A stretch of 64,000 nucleotides of DNA from the NCBI GenBank assembly GCA_963822485.1, contig CAWGHW010000031.1, positions 868,001-932,000 on the forward strand. Direction: 5' to 3'. Numbering within the stretch: the stretch's first letter is position 1; each line of letters starts with the position of its first letter. Below are positions 33,837-43,430 of this stretch, in pieces. This DNA comes from DASUBV01 sp963822485. GTDB taxonomy: Bacteria > Actinomycetota > Actinomycetes > Streptosporangiales > Streptosporangiaceae. A program made the position numbers and the translations under genes. The notes below the pieces were generated by a model that worked only from the letters and a program-made list of their open reading frames with translations, did no database searches and was not told the origin of the DNA.

Positions 33837-34916
33837 ATGACCAAGAGCAGGGATGCGGGCCGCCGGCCGCCGGTGGCGCCGCGCAGCCGCAGGCGCTGGG
33901 CCGTGGCGGGCGGCATCGTCGCCTGCTGGGCCGTGCTGCTCATCGTGACCGGTTCCGCCATCGGGGCCGCCGTGCTGCTCGCGGTGCTCGCCGCGATCGG
34001 GGTGATCGGCGTGATGGGGCTGCGCGCGCTGGGGATCACCAGGGAGCACCCGTGGGTGCAGCAGCTCGGCTCCCGGCCCTGGCGCGACGGCCAGGAGGTG
34101 CTCCAGGTCGCGCTGCGGCACCTGCCCGAGGTGTTCGTGGTCACGCCGAGCGGCTCGCTGCTCGCGCCCAGCATCATCGAGCTTCAGCTCAACCCCGATG
34201 ACCTCCGCTCGCTGCTCGAGCGGATGGACCTGGACCTGGTGACCAGCAGCGCGGCCCAGGTATACGAGGAGCAGGTCGCCGCGCACTCGGCCCGGTTCTC
34301 CCGGCCCGGCCCGCCGCAGGTGCAGGTCACGGCCAGCTCGTCGCTGCCGCCCGGCCGCTACCGGCTGCGCCAGGGCCAGCCCCTGAACGTCGGCCAGCGG
34401 GAACTCGCCTACGCCGCGAGCCCGGCCCCGGCCGCAGCCCCGGTCTACGACACCCCGCGGTCCGGTTACGCCGGCCCTCGCGACGAGTACGCCCGCGACG
34501 ACTACGCCGGGCCCGTCTACCCCAGCTTCTCGCCCCACGACGGGCACACTCGCTCCGAGGCCGAGCCCTCGCTGGCCCGCAGCGAGCCGACCGCCGTCGA
34601 GCAGAGCAAGCCGCGTATCCCGCGTATACCGACCCTGCGGCTGGTGACCGGCGACTCGATGGCGCAGACCACGACGTCCGGCGCCGTGGCCGGCCGGGGC
34701 GAGGTGGAGCTGGCGCTGCCGCAGGTGCCGACGGTGTCGCGGGAGCACGCCCGGTTCACGTTCGCCAGCGGCCAGTGGTGGATCACCAACCTGGGCCGCA
34801 ACGGGCTCACCATCAACGGCGTGCCGCTGGCGGGCGAGCGACCGCTGAGCACCGGCGACCTGATCCGCTGGGGATCGCGCCCGGACGCGCTCCAGTCCTG
34901 GGTCGAGGTCAGCTGA
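33837..34916 (+). CDS. Membrane-anchored FHA-domain protein
   Basis: 359 residues. Two N-terminal helices (WAVAGGIVACWAVLLIVTG and AVLLAVLAAIGVIGVMGL) are followed by a soluble region with LPEVFVVTPSGSLLAPSIIELQLNPDDLRSLLERMDLDLV, which recalls the DUF3662 part of FhaA, a Pro/Tyr-rich linker and a C-terminal FHA domain (GRGEVELALPQVPTVSREHARFTF, WWITNLGRNGLTINGVPL) with the phosphothreonine-binding Arg, Ser and Asn. It should bind phosphothreonine made by a Ser/Thr kinase. First of three co-directional genes. Confidence 0.9.
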   Translation: MTKSRDAGRRPPVAPRSRRRWAVAGGIVACWAVLLIVTGSAIGAAVLLAVLAAIGVIGVMGLRALGITREHPWVQQLGSRPWRDGQEVLQVALRHLPEVFVVTPSGSLLAPSIIELQLNPDDLRSLLERMDLDLVTSSAAQVYEEQVAAHSARFSRPGPPQVQVTASSSLPPGRYRLRQGQPLNVGQRELAYAASPAPAAAPVYDTPRSGYAGPRDEYARDDYAGPVYPSFSPHDGHTRSEAEPSLARSEPTAVEQSKPRIPRIPTLRLVTGDSMAQTTTSGAVAGRGEVELALPQVPTVSREHARFTFASGQWWITNLGRNGLTINGVPLAGERPLSTGDLIRWGSRPDALQSWVEVS

Positions 34917-34958
34917 GACCGGTCCGCCCGGCTCCGGCGGCGGGTATTTTGAGAGGCG

Positions 34959-35831
34959 ATGGGCCAGCTCTACCTCTGGTCGGCCGCGCGCGGTGAGTGG
35001 GTGCGCTGCCCCCGTGACGAGATCACCTGGCTGGACCGGGACGCCCTCAGCGGCGGCAAGGACCTGGCCCTGCACCGGGCGCCGCGCTGCGCGGGCCTGC
35101 GCTACGTGCACCACCGCTGGGAGCTGTTCAGCCGGGACTCCACGCACCGGGTGTTCCTGGCCCGCTTCGACAAGCCCCCCGGCGACGCGCCGCTCAGCGT
35201 CGAGGCCGTGCGACGCACCGCCCAGGAGGCTCAGCTCGTGCTGCCGGTGGCCGCCGCCCGCTACGAGGCGCTGGCCATCCCGCTGGACGAGGGCGACTGG
35301 GTGGTCAGCATCGGCACCTGGATCGTCCGGATGCGGCTGGAGGCCTCCTCCCGGCCGCGGCCCCATCCCGACGGCCCGGCCGGCCAGGGCCTGCCCACCC
35401 AGGCCGGGGCGGCCACCGCCGCGCTCGACGCGGGCGCGTCCGGCCGGCGCCCCGCCCCGCCTCGCCCCGACGCGGTGCCGCGGGTGCGCGCCTACCTCGA
35501 GCGCAACGCCACCGCGCGGATGGCGCTGGCCTTTTACTACCAGGAGTACATCCTCGGGCTGCCCGCCCCGCAGACCGTGCCCATGATGGACGTGGTCATC
35601 GGGCTGAACCTGAGCGGTGAGGGCGCGGTGTCCGACCTGAAGAAGCTGCTCCAGGGGCTGATCTGGTCCGAGCGCGGCCACGCCCGCGACCTGGCCGACT
35701 TCCTGCTCGCCAGCGCACTGCTCTCGCCGGCCGACCTGGACCAGGCCCGGCAGGCCGTGGCCGACAACGAGCGCCGCGGCGTCTGCGACCTGGCCCGCAA
35801 GCGCCTCCAGTACCGGCCCCGGCAGGCGTAG
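34959..35831 (+). CDS. FHA-linked hypothetical protein
   Basis: 290 residues, no signal peptide or membrane helix. Conserved-looking parts: MGQLYLWSAARGEWVRCPRDEITWL, the basic LFSRDSTHRVFLARFDKPP, LPVAAARYEALAIPLDEGDWVVSIGTWIVRM, and a helical C-terminus (NATARMALAFYYQEYILGLPAPQTVPMMDVVIGLNLSGEGAVSDLKKLLQGLIW). I do not recognise the family. It starts 42 bases after the FHA gene and two bases before the next frame, so it belongs to the FHA operon and may be an accessory or phosphorylated partner. Confidence 0.85.
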   Translation: MGQLYLWSAARGEWVRCPRDEITWLDRDALSGGKDLALHRAPRCAGLRYVHHRWELFSRDSTHRVFLARFDKPPGDAPLSVEAVRRTAQEAQLVLPVAAARYEALAIPLDEGDWVVSIGTWIVRMRLEASSRPRPHPDGPAGQGLPTQAGAATAALDAGASGRRPAPPRPDAVPRVRAYLERNATARMALAFYYQEYILGLPAPQTVPMMDVVIGLNLSGEGAVSDLKKLLQGLIWSERGHARDLADFLLASALLSPADLDQARQAVADNERRGVCDLARKRLQYRPRQA

Positions 35832-35865
35832 CATGCTGCTGAGCGAGCAGCATCCGGAGGCGAAC

Positions 35866-36108
35866 ATGGCCTTTCTCGGTGGACCCCGGAGAAGAGTGTC
35901 GTCCTATGGTCCCCAGCCGATCCGGCTGAATGACCCGCCGCCGGGACCACCGCCTCGCCCTAAGAAGAACAAGAAGAAGCCAGCGCACCAGGCCCGCACG
36001 GGGCCACTGTCGGCCACCAACCTGACTCGCGCCGCAGCGGTGATCATGGGCCTGGCCGTGGTCGTCGTGGTCATCCTGGTCGTCCTCACGCTGGCCATGC
36101 GGCACTAG
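35866..36108 (+). CDS. Small tail-anchored membrane protein
   Basis: 80 residues starting at the ATG preceded by GGAGG; an ATG at 35833 in frame is the alternative. A Pro-rich, strongly basic cytosolic part (PPPRPKKNKKKP) leads to one C-terminal helix (AAAVIMGLAVVVVVILVVLTLAM). It is the third gene of the FHA operon and overlaps the end of the convergent SDR gene by four bases. Confidence 0.8.
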   Translation: MAFLGGPRRRVSSYGPQPIRLNDPPPGPPPRPKKNKKKPAHQARTGPLSATNLTRAAAVIMGLAVVVVVILVVLTLAMRH

Positions 36109-37067
36109 AGCGGGCGCCTGGCGGCACACAGGCCGAAGCGGACCCCGGTCAGCTCCTCCGACACCGCCCACAGCCGGGCCTGGTCCGCCACCTCGCGGGA
36201 CCGGGCGCTCGACGGGACCACGACCGGGTAGCCCGTGTCGTACCGCCGCCGCGGCCCGTAGAACTCCCCGCTCTGGGCCCGCGGGTCGGCCGCGGCCCGC
36301 AGCGCCGGCAGCGCGCCCATCCGGACGCTCTGCGCGAACCAGAAGTTGACCGCCCGCAGCCGGGGGCTGATCAGCGCCTGGTTCAGCCGGGACCGGGTCC
36401 GGAACAGGTCGGTGGCGACGACGCCGGGGTGGGCGCCGAGCGCGCTTACCGGCGCCCCGGCCGCGCGCAGGCGCCGGTCCAGCTCGTAGGTGAACAGCAG
36501 GTTGGCCAGCTTGGACTGGAAGTAGGCCGTGTCCGGCTGGTAGCCGTGCTCGGACTGGAGGTCGTCGAAGTTCATCACGCCCTCCCAGTGGCCCTGGCTG
36601 CTCATGGTCACCACCCGCGAGCCCGGGGTGGCCAGCAGCCGGTCCAGGACCAGCCCGGTGAGCGCGAAGTGGCCGAGGTGGTTGGTGGCCAGGGTCAGCT
36701 CGAACCCGTCCTCGGTCCGCTCGTAGGGCGGCTCCATCACCCCCGCGTTGTTGATCAGCAGGTCCAGGCGCGGGTACCGGGCGCTGATCTGCGCGGCTGC
36801 CGTGCGCACCGAGGCCTGGCGGGCCAGGTCCAGGCCGACGACCTCCAGCCGGGCGGCCGGGTTCCGGGCCCGGATCTGCCCGGCCGCCCGCTCGGCCTTG
36901 CCGGCGTTGCGGCAGGCCAGGACGACCAGCGCGCCATGGTCGGCCAGCACCCTGGCGATCTCCAGCCCGATGCCGGCGCTGGCCCCGGTCACCACGGCCG
37001 TGCGACCGGTCAGGTCGCCAGTGTCGTCCGCCTTCCACCGGCGGGACCCGGCCGCCGGTGCCTTCAT
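36105..37067 (-). CDS. Short-chain dehydrogenase (retinol-dehydrogenase-like)
   Basis: A classical-to-extended SDR of 320 residues: cofactor loop TGASAGIGLEIARVLA, LACRNAGKAE (NADP-type Arg), LINNAGVM, the catalytic Ser in VVTMSSQGHW and YxxxK in TAYFQSKLANLL. The family (WW-domain oxidoreductase/retinol dehydrogenase-like) reduces or oxidises diverse alcohols. ATG at 37067 with GAGGTGG upstream; a GTG three codons earlier is possible. It diverges from the penicillin-binding protein gene. Confidence 0.92.
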   Translation of the reverse strand: MKAPAAGSRRWKADDTGDLTGRTAVVTGASAGIGLEIARVLADHGALVVLACRNAGKAERAAGQIRARNPAARLEVVGLDLARQASVRTAAAQISARYPRLDLLINNAGVMEPPYERTEDGFELTLATNHLGHFALTGLVLDRLLATPGSRVVTMSSQGHWEGVMNFDDLQSEHGYQPDTAYFQSKLANLLFTYELDRRLRAAGAPVSALGAHPGVVATDLFRTRSRLNQALISPRLRAVNFWFAQSVRMGALPALRAAADPRAQSGEFYGPRRRYDTGYPVVVPSSARSREVADQARLWAVSEELTGVRFGLCAARRPL

Positions 37068-37204
37068 AGCTGCCACCTCGCACCACCCTGTTAATCTTAA
37101 TTATTTTCAGATTAACTGATAGCCGCTAAGATAGCGGTCGCACGCTACGCCAGGCAAGCCCCGGGCTGAATCGGTCTTTGCCGGTATGAACGAGACTCGG
37201 TGCG

Positions 37205-37218
37205 TAGCCTCGTTGCCA
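37205..37218 (+). promoter_or_regulatory. Leaderless -10 box (TAGCCT)
   Basis: TAGCCT (37205-37210) followed by seven bases and the ATG of the penicillin-binding protein gene; no Shine-Dalgarno sequence. Confidence 0.45.
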
Positions 37219-39084
37219 TGGATGCCCGTCGGTGGATCGTGGGTCTGCCCGTTCTAGCGCTGGCCGGCGCGCTGCTGAGCGCGTGCAGCAGCCCGGCGCC
37301 GCCGCAGCCCACGGCCAGCCGCTACCTCGCGGACTGGGCCAGGCGGGACTGGGCCGGGATGCGCCGCCTGGTCGCCTCCCCGCCGGCCGACTTCGCCGCG
37401 GTCAACGCGGCGGCGCTGACCGACCTGGGCGTCCGGCAGGCCAGCTACAAGGCCGGGCGGCTGAAGGCCAGCGGAACCACGGCCGCCGAGCCGGTGACCC
37501 AGCGCCTGGCCATCGCCGGCATCGGCACGGTAACGATCAAGACGGTGCTGCGGCTGGTCCAGCGGTCCGGGAACTGGCAGGTGAGCTGGACCCCGGCCGC
37601 CATCGCGCCGCAGCTCAAGCCGGGCGGCCGGCTGGCGCTCCAGACAACCTGGCCCGCGCGGGCGGCGATCCTGGGCGCGGGCGGGGCGTCGCTGACCACC
37701 CAGGCGCCGCAGGTGACCGTCGGCGTCGAGGGCCAGCGGGTCAAGCACGCCGCCTCGCTGGCCCGCACGCTGATCGCCTCGGGCGCGCCGGCGTCGCAGG
37801 TGAAGGCCGCCCTGACCGCGGCCAAGGCCAAGCCGGCCTGGTTCGAGCCGGTGTTCACGATCAGCCAGGCCCGGTACCGCAAGCTGAAGCCGACGCTGTA
37901 CCCGATCCCCGGCACGGTCTTCCAGAACACCAGCGCGCGGACCGCCGTCACCCCCGGCCTCGCCGCGCACCTGGTCGGCAGCGTCGGCCCGGTCACCGCC
38001 CAGGAACTGCGTACCCTGGGCGCGCCGTACACCGCGGCCAGCAGCGTTGGCCAGACCGGGCTTGAGCAGGCCTACGAGCGGCAGCTAGCCGGGTCGCCGG
38101 GCGCCGCGGTGACCGTGCTGCGCGCGAACGGGACGGTCCAGGCCACCATCGCCCGGATCGCGGCCAGGCCGGGCCGGCCAGTCCGCACGACCATCGAGCC
38201 GCGGGTGCAGCGGGCCGCGGAGACGGCCCTGTCCAACCTGCGACAAGAACGCGGCGCTGGTCGCCGTGAACGCCACCACCGGCTCGGTACTGGCCTCGGT
38301 CAGCGTGCCCGCCGCCAACTCGTTCGACCAGGCGCTGGCCGGCGAGTTCCCGCCCGGCTCGTCGTTCAAGGTGATCACCTCGACCGCGCTGATCGGCCAC
38401 GGGCTCACCCCGGCGTCGGCGGCCAGCTGCCCGCCCGGCATCACCGTGGACGGCGAGCGCTTCCACAACGCCGAGGGCACGGCCCCGGTCAGCGACCTGC
38501 TGCACGCCTTCGCCGAGTCGTGCAACACCGCGTTCATCGGGCTGGCCGTCCGCCACCTCACCGCGGCCGACTTCCCGCGCACCGCCGCCGAGTACGGGCT
38601 CGGCTCCGACCCGCGGATGGGCGTGCCCGCGTTCGGCGGCCAGGTGCCCCGGCCCGGCAACGAGGCTGACCTGGCCGCCACCACTATCGGCCAGGCCCGG
38701 GTGCTCGTCTCGCCGCTGGCCATGGCCATGGTCGCGGCCGGGGTCGACACCGGGACCGTGCGCGCGCCCCGGCTGGTCGACGGCGCCCCGGACGACCAGG
38801 CACCGACGCACCCGCTGCCCCGGACGGTCGTCACCGACCTGCACCGGATGATGGCCCAGGTCGTCGCGACCGGGACCGCGGCCGGGCGCGGGCTGCCACC
38901 GGGCACCTACGCCAAGACCGGCACGGCCCAGTACGGCTCCGGCCACCCGCTGCCCACCGATGCCTGGCTGATCGGCTTCAACGGCAACATCGCGTTCGCG
39001 ATGGTGGTCCACGACGGCGGCGAGGGCGGCCCCACCGACGGCCCGGTCGTGGCCCGGTTCCTGAAGCTTCTGCACCAGGGCTGA
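37218..39084 (+). CDS. Class B penicillin-binding protein, lipoprotein-type (frameshifted)
   Basis: About 622 residues. A lipobox-like signal (LALAGALLSAC) is followed by an NTF2-like MecA_N domain (SRYLADWARRDWAGMRRLV), a dimerisation part and a transpeptidase domain with SxxK (SSFK, about residue 381), SxN (SCN, about 434) and KTGTA (about 566). The frame breaks after AETALSNL at about 38241; adding the dinucleotide GC (reading LRDKNAALVAVNATTG) restores the rest. All catalytic motifs are intact, so an assembly indel is likely. It cross-links peptidoglycan outside the membrane. Confidence 0.88.
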
Positions 39085-39208
39085 ATGCCAGCGCCCGGTC
39101 TTAGGGGATCGCCGCCGTTCCGTACCGCTACACGGTCGGCGCGGCCGCCGGAAATAGGCGGAGTTAGCGGCACCGTTCTGTTCTTTTGCAACTCGCATTT
39201 TGCATTTC

Positions 39209-39247
39209 TCATCGGCGGCCGACGCGCAGTTAGGCGGCCGCCGATGA
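39209..39247. terminator. Strong hairpin between PBP and lsr2
   Basis: TCATCGGCGGCCG (39209-39221) and its exact complement (39235-39247) form a 13-base stem with a 13-base loop. It has no T-run. It lies 125 bases after the PBP stop and may stop transcription or shield lsr2 from read-through. Confidence 0.45.
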
Positions 39248-39263
39248 TCTCATGCGATCCGGG

Positions 39264-39293
39264 AAGCACGCTGCGTGCTCAACCCGCTATAGT
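39264..39293 (+). promoter_or_regulatory. lsr2 promoter with palindrome at -35
   Basis: TATAGT (39288-39293) is a good -10, with initiation near 39300. AGCACGC-T-GCGTGCT (39264-39278) is a perfect dyad over the -35 region. Confidence 0.5.
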
Positions 39294-39323
39294 GACCTCG
39301 ATTCGTTCGAGAACGGAGTACGC

Positions 39324-39665
39324 ATGGCCCAGAAGGTTGAGACCGTCTTCATCGACGATCTCGATGGGAGCGAGGCAGAAAGTACGGTCCGCTTCGGGCT
39401 GGACGGCAGCGACTATGAGATCGACCTGAATGCCGCGCACGCCAGCGAGCTACGGAATGCACTGGAGAAGTACATCGGGGCTGGCCGCAAGCTCAACGGC
39501 ACCGCTCGGCGCGCAGGTCGCGGTAGCGCCCGCAAGAGCCCGAACACCGGTCCGAACCCCTCCGAGGTACGTGAGTGGGCCAAGAGCCAGGGCATCGAGG
39601 TCAAAGACCGCGGTCGTGTCCCGGCCGAATTGGTGGTGAAGTTCAAGGCCGCCGCAGACGCATAG
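39324..39665 (+). CDS. lsr2: Lsr2 nucleoid-associated protein
   Basis: 113 residues. The N-terminal oligomerisation part MAQKVETVFIDDLDGSEAESTVRFGLDGSDYEIDLNAAHASELRNALEKYI and the C-terminal DNA-binding part PSEVREWAKSQGIEVKDRGRVPAEL with the RGR minor-groove hook are classical. Lsr2 is the actinobacterial H-NS analogue that silences AT-rich DNA, such as the region near 26-27 kb. The ATG has GGAG five bases upstream. Confidence 0.97.
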   Translation: MAQKVETVFIDDLDGSEAESTVRFGLDGSDYEIDLNAAHASELRNALEKYIGAGRKLNGTARRAGRGSARKSPNTGPNPSEVREWAKSQGIEVKDRGRVPAELVVKFKAAADA

Positions 39666-39771
39666 CGGCTCTGGCGACCCTGGCCGTCGATAACCGGTTC
39701 CTGCGCTTCCATACCGTCGGCACGCCGGCGGTTGTGTTTGCTCCAGACCCCGGAAGCGACGGCCATTCGCT

Positions 39772-39791
39772 TTAGCGGGCTTCCCCGCTAA
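39772..39791. terminator. Bidirectional hairpin between lsr2 and DUF2332 gene
   Basis: TTAGCGGG and CCCGCTAA form a perfect 8-base stem with a CTTC tetraloop between two convergent genes. The flanking bases include TTT before and AAATTT after. Confidence 0.55.
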
Positions 39792-40832
39792 CTAGCAAAT
39801 TTCTATCCAGCGCAGGTGGCCGTTCACGACCGCCGCCGTCCGGGTCGCCCCGTCCGGGTCGCGCAGCCTTAGCGCCGCGCCAGGCCTGGCCGGCGCCGGG
39901 CGCGGGTCCGGATCAGGCGAATCCTCGATGGACAGCCACCACATCGGCCCGGCCTCGCCCGCCGACAAGATGGCGTTATCAAAGGCCTTCCGGCGCGACG
40001 ACGGAACATGCAGCCGGGTCGCCGAGTGAAACACCACCCGCGGCCGGCCGGCGGGCAGCGCCGCGGCCAGGCCCGGCAGCACGTCGATCGCGTCGCCCCG
40101 GTGAATGACCGGCGGGTCCGCCGCGACGAGCGCCAGGGCGGCCGACAGCAAGGCCCGCTGATCCTGGTTCTCCGGCCACACCAGCGCCTCCAGCCAGCGC
40201 CGCGCCTCCGGATTCCCGGCATCCACCGGATCCAGGTCCACGCCGGTCACGCTGGCGACCGGCGGCAAGGCATCCAGGTCCGGCAGCGGGCCGGGGCCCA
40301 AGTGCTCCGCGGTGAGCTGGACCGGCGAAGTCGGGTCGCCGAACCGGCGGCCGCCGACCCGGTACCCGTAGCGGTCGAAGCGGAGGATCAGGCCCGCGCT
40401 CGCCCCCACCTCGATCACGTCGACCGGGCCGGCCACGTCCGCGGCGATCAGGCTCAGCCCGAGCCGAAGTCCCAGCGCCCGCTGCACCTGGTTCGTCTGC
40501 ACCAGCCGGGTGCTGATGATCTCGGTGAGCTCAGCCTCGTAAGCCGCGCAGAACGACACCAGGGCCGGCCCGGCCTGCGCCGGCGGCCGCGCATCCGGCC
40601 CGGCCACTGACGGGTAGAACTCGGCCAGCGGATGGTCGGCCCCGCCCAGCAGCAGCTGGTGGACCGCTCCGAAGAACAGGAACGTCGGGTACTGGCCCGG
40701 CCGGCCGCGTGCGGCCAGGTCCAGCAGCCGGTCATCTCCGGCTACGACCGGGCTCAGCGCGCAGTACAGGGGCGAGGCCGCGAACTCCGACTGGCCCGCG
40801 AACGCGCGGCGCAGCTCCGCGCGGCTGAGCAC
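39792..40832 (-). CDS. DUF2332 family protein
   Basis: 346 residues of the DUF2332 family: SPLYCALSPVVAGDDRLLDLAARG, QYPTFLFFGAVHQLLLGG, LVQTNQVQRALGLRLGLSLIA, VIEVGASAGLILRFDRYGYRV and WLEALVWPENQDQRALLSAALALVAADPP. The EVGASAG segment recalls the glycine loop of Rossmann-type methyltransferases, which may be the fold; activity is unknown. It starts four bases after the bcp stop and is co-transcribed with it. Confidence 0.9.
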   Translation of the reverse strand: MLSRAELRRAFAGQSEFAASPLYCALSPVVAGDDRLLDLAARGRPGQYPTFLFFGAVHQLLLGGADHPLAEFYPSVAGPDARPPAQAGPALVSFCAAYEAELTEIISTRLVQTNQVQRALGLRLGLSLIAADVAGPVDVIEVGASAGLILRFDRYGYRVGGRRFGDPTSPVQLTAEHLGPGPLPDLDALPPVASVTGVDLDPVDAGNPEARRWLEALVWPENQDQRALLSAALALVAADPPVIHRGDAIDVLPGLAAALPAGRPRVVFHSATRLHVPSSRRKAFDNAILSAGEAGPMWWLSIEDSPDPDPRPAPARPGAALRLRDPDGATRTAAVVNGHLRWIEIC

Positions 40833-40836
40833 GACG

Positions 40837-41313
40837 TCAGGCGGGCTGCTCGGCTTGCAGTTGCCTGACGACCGTCAGCGCGTCGCTGACGTGCCCGCCG
40901 ATGTTGGTCATCGAGTTGAAGACGTGCCGGACCGTGCCGGTGCGGTCGATCACGTAGGTCACCCGGCCAGGCACCACGCCGAGCACCGACGGGACGCCGT
41001 AGCTCTTGCGCACCTGGCCGCCGGCGTCACTGAGCAGGGTGAACGGCAGCTTGTGCTGGCCGGCGAAGGCCGCGTGCTTATCGGCGGAGTCCGAGCTGAC
41101 CCCGATCACCTCGGCGCCGGCGTCGGTAAAGACTTCGTGGCTGTCCCGGAAGGCACAGGCTTCGGCCGTGCAGCCGCGGGTGTTGTCCTTCGGGTAGAAG
41201 TACAGGACGACGACCCGCTCGCCGAGCCGGTCTGAGAGCCGGACCTGATCGCCGGACTGCGACGGAAGCGCGAAGTCGGGCGCCTTGTCCCCGACCTGAA
41301 CACCACGTGCCAT
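40837..41313 (-). CDS. bcp: Peroxiredoxin of the BCP/PrxQ group
   Basis: 158 residues with GDKAPDFALPSQSG and the active site YPKDNTRGCTAEACAFRD: peroxidatic Cys48 and a resolving Cys53 five residues on, as in atypical 2-Cys BCP enzymes. It reduces peroxides with thioredoxin in the cytosol. First gene of an operon with the DUF2332 protein. Confidence 0.95.
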   Translation of the reverse strand: MARGVQVGDKAPDFALPSQSGDQVRLSDRLGERVVVLYFYPKDNTRGCTAEACAFRDSHEVFTDAGAEVIGVSSDSADKHAAFAGQHKLPFTLLSDAGGQVRKSYGVPSVLGVVPGRVTYVIDRTGTVRHVFNSMTNIGGHVSDALTVVRQLQAEQPA

Positions 41314-41394
41314 GGACTGCCTGCCTTCTGCCGGGGCCCCGCGGCGATTCTAGCCCGCCGGTGATCTGGGTTAACGCGGGCTCAGGGGCCGTTG

Positions 41395-43304
41395 CTAGAT
41401 CGGGTAGGGGTCGGGGCGGGTGGTGTACTGGCGGCCGCTGGGGAGGGTCCAGATCATGACGCCGGGTTCGGGCTGGTCGAGGTGCCAGCCGGGGGCTTGC
41501 TTGGCGCGGTGGGCGTGGCGGCAGAGTGGGGCGAGGTCGCATTCGCAGGTGCGGCCGCCCTGGTGGTAGGGGATCGTGTGGTCGAGGTCGCATCTGTGGG
41601 CCGGGCGCAGGCAGCCCGGCTCGCCGCAGGTGCGCTGGCGGATGGTGATGAGGTGGCGCAGGGCGGGCGGCGGCCGGTAGCCGGGGGCCTCGCGGGGGTG
41701 GGTGCAGGTCCCGGTCTGGAGGTACACCGGCCGCAGGTCTGCTAGCCAGTCGGTGATCGGGCCGGCTGGGTCCGGTGGGTCCGCGCGGCGCGTTCGGCCG
41801 GATCGGGCCCGTGGATCCTGGCGGGCCCGTGGACCCGGGCGACGCCGTGGACCCCGGCGGGCCGGTGGGGCCGGGCGGGCCGGTTGATCTTGGCGGTCCG
41901 GGTGGTCCGGCGGGTCGGGGTGGGGGGTGGCGGGCGCAGGCGTGGGCGACGGCGCGGCCGTCGGGGTCGGTGAGGGTCAGGCACCACTTGGTGGCGGGGT
42001 GGGCGGCGAGGCGGCTGGCCAGGTCGCGGCACGTGTCCGCGTCGGCGGTGCCGGACTCCGGCGATCTCGCCGGGCCGGTCGGTCAGCCACAGCCAGGCCG
42101 ACAGGGGCATGGTCAGGTGCACGCTGCCGGTGATCGACGGCCCGCCGGGCGGCTGCCGCCGGTGCGGTGCCGCGCTGGCGTCGGCCGTGCCGTCAGGGCC
42201 CGGGTCACCTGCGGCGCCGCCAGGGTCGGGGCCGCCAGGGCGCGGCGCCGGGGCCGGGGCCGGGGTCGGTCCTGGCGGGCAGGAGGGTGGTGATGTCGCG
42301 GCCGTTGAGGACGGCGGCGAGGACGGCCTCGCGGAGCTGGTCGATGGTGCCGGCGGCGCCGCGGGCCTGGAGCCATCTGGCCTGGGCGGTGAGGCGGGCG
42401 TCGGCGCCGGTGGCGTCGGCGGGGGTCATCTCCCGGGCGGCCAGGGCGCTGTTGCCCGAGGGCTCCTCCCACCGGTGCACGGCGGCGTTGGCGCGGCCCC
42501 GCTCCCGGCGGCGCCGCGCCGCGTCCGGGTCATCGGCCTCGATCTCGCGGCGCAGCGCGCGGCGCAGCTGGGCGGTGGTCATCTCCCCGGCGCGCGGGCA
42601 GCACCCGGCGGGTGATCTTCCGCGCCGCCTCGTCGTCGCAGCCGGCGAGCTCGTCGGCGAACACCACCGCCCGGGCCCAGTCGATCACCCCGGCCGCCAG
42701 CGCGGCGCGGACCTCGGGGAGGCGCTCGAGGTAGCCGCAGATGTCCACCAGCCGCGACGCGGCCCGCCCGGTCAGGGTCAGCGCGGCGGCGACTTCCCCG
42801 GCGACGTGCTCGATCAGGTGCTTGTTCTGCCGCTCCCGGGCCTGCGCGGCGCGGCGGCGGCACAGCGTGATCACCGCCTCGGCCTTCTGCGCCGCGGCCC
42901 ACGACGCCATCCGCTCGGCGGCGCACAGGAAGCCGATCAGCTCGCTCTCACCCAGCCCCGCCAGACCGGCCCCGTCCCCGGCGGCGTCGCGCGACGAACC
43001 CGGCCAGCACCGGCCCCGGCACCAGCCCGTCCAGCACCCCGCCCGCCGCGAACCCCGACCCCCGCCGCCCGCCCTCACGATGCAAGAACCCCGCCGGAAT
43101 CGACTCACCCGCACCCGTCCACGGCACCCCCGCAACAGCGTCGTCTTCGTCGGGCGGCGCGTTCTCCGGACTGAACGGGTACCCCGGCCACGGCTCATCG
43201 AAATCGCCGGGATCGTCGTCGACCAGGAGGGTGCGCGGATCGAACGGCTCATCGTCGAACGAGCTGTCGTCTTCGCGGCAGTTGCCGGGCGGCTTTCCTG
43301 GCAT
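41395..43304 (-). pseudogene. DUF222-HNH endonuclease-like gene with several frameshifts
   Basis: The pieces of one family are seen in order on one strand but in changing frames: an acidic N-terminus from ATG 43304 (GGAGGTGG upstream), VLDGLVPGPVLAGFV, then (break near 42996) the DUF222 helices GLGESELIGFLCAAERMASWAAAQKAEA and YLERLPEVRAALAAGVIDWARAVVFADEL, then (break near 42590) MTTAQLRRALRREIEA, breaks near 42220, 42058 and 41775, and the HNH part CGEPGCLRPAHRCDLDHTIPYHQGG with CDLAPLCRHAHRAKQ. Two breaks fit loss of a GC dinucleotide in a GCGC run. Between DUF222 and HNH there is a collagen-like Gly-X-Y linker. Real decay or assembly error are both possible. Confidence 0.75.
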
Positions 43305-43430
43305 CCGCGCCACCTCCGTCCGCGCTGAGGAGTTCGCCTGAGCTGGAAGGACCTTTGTTATAGCTAATATTATCGAACGACTACGACAGTTCTCCATCTA
43401 TTATCGAACGGAGAGACTAGGCCGGGATGC

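Noticed and set aside
33639..35867. 742-codon minus-strand frame
   Set aside because: Antisense to the FHA operon, whose genes have clear domains and start sites.
41775..42293. Plus-strand frame reading as Gly-Pro-rich, collagen-like protein
   Set aside because: It is the complement of the DUF222-HNH linker; DUF222 and HNH homology fixes the coding strand as minus.
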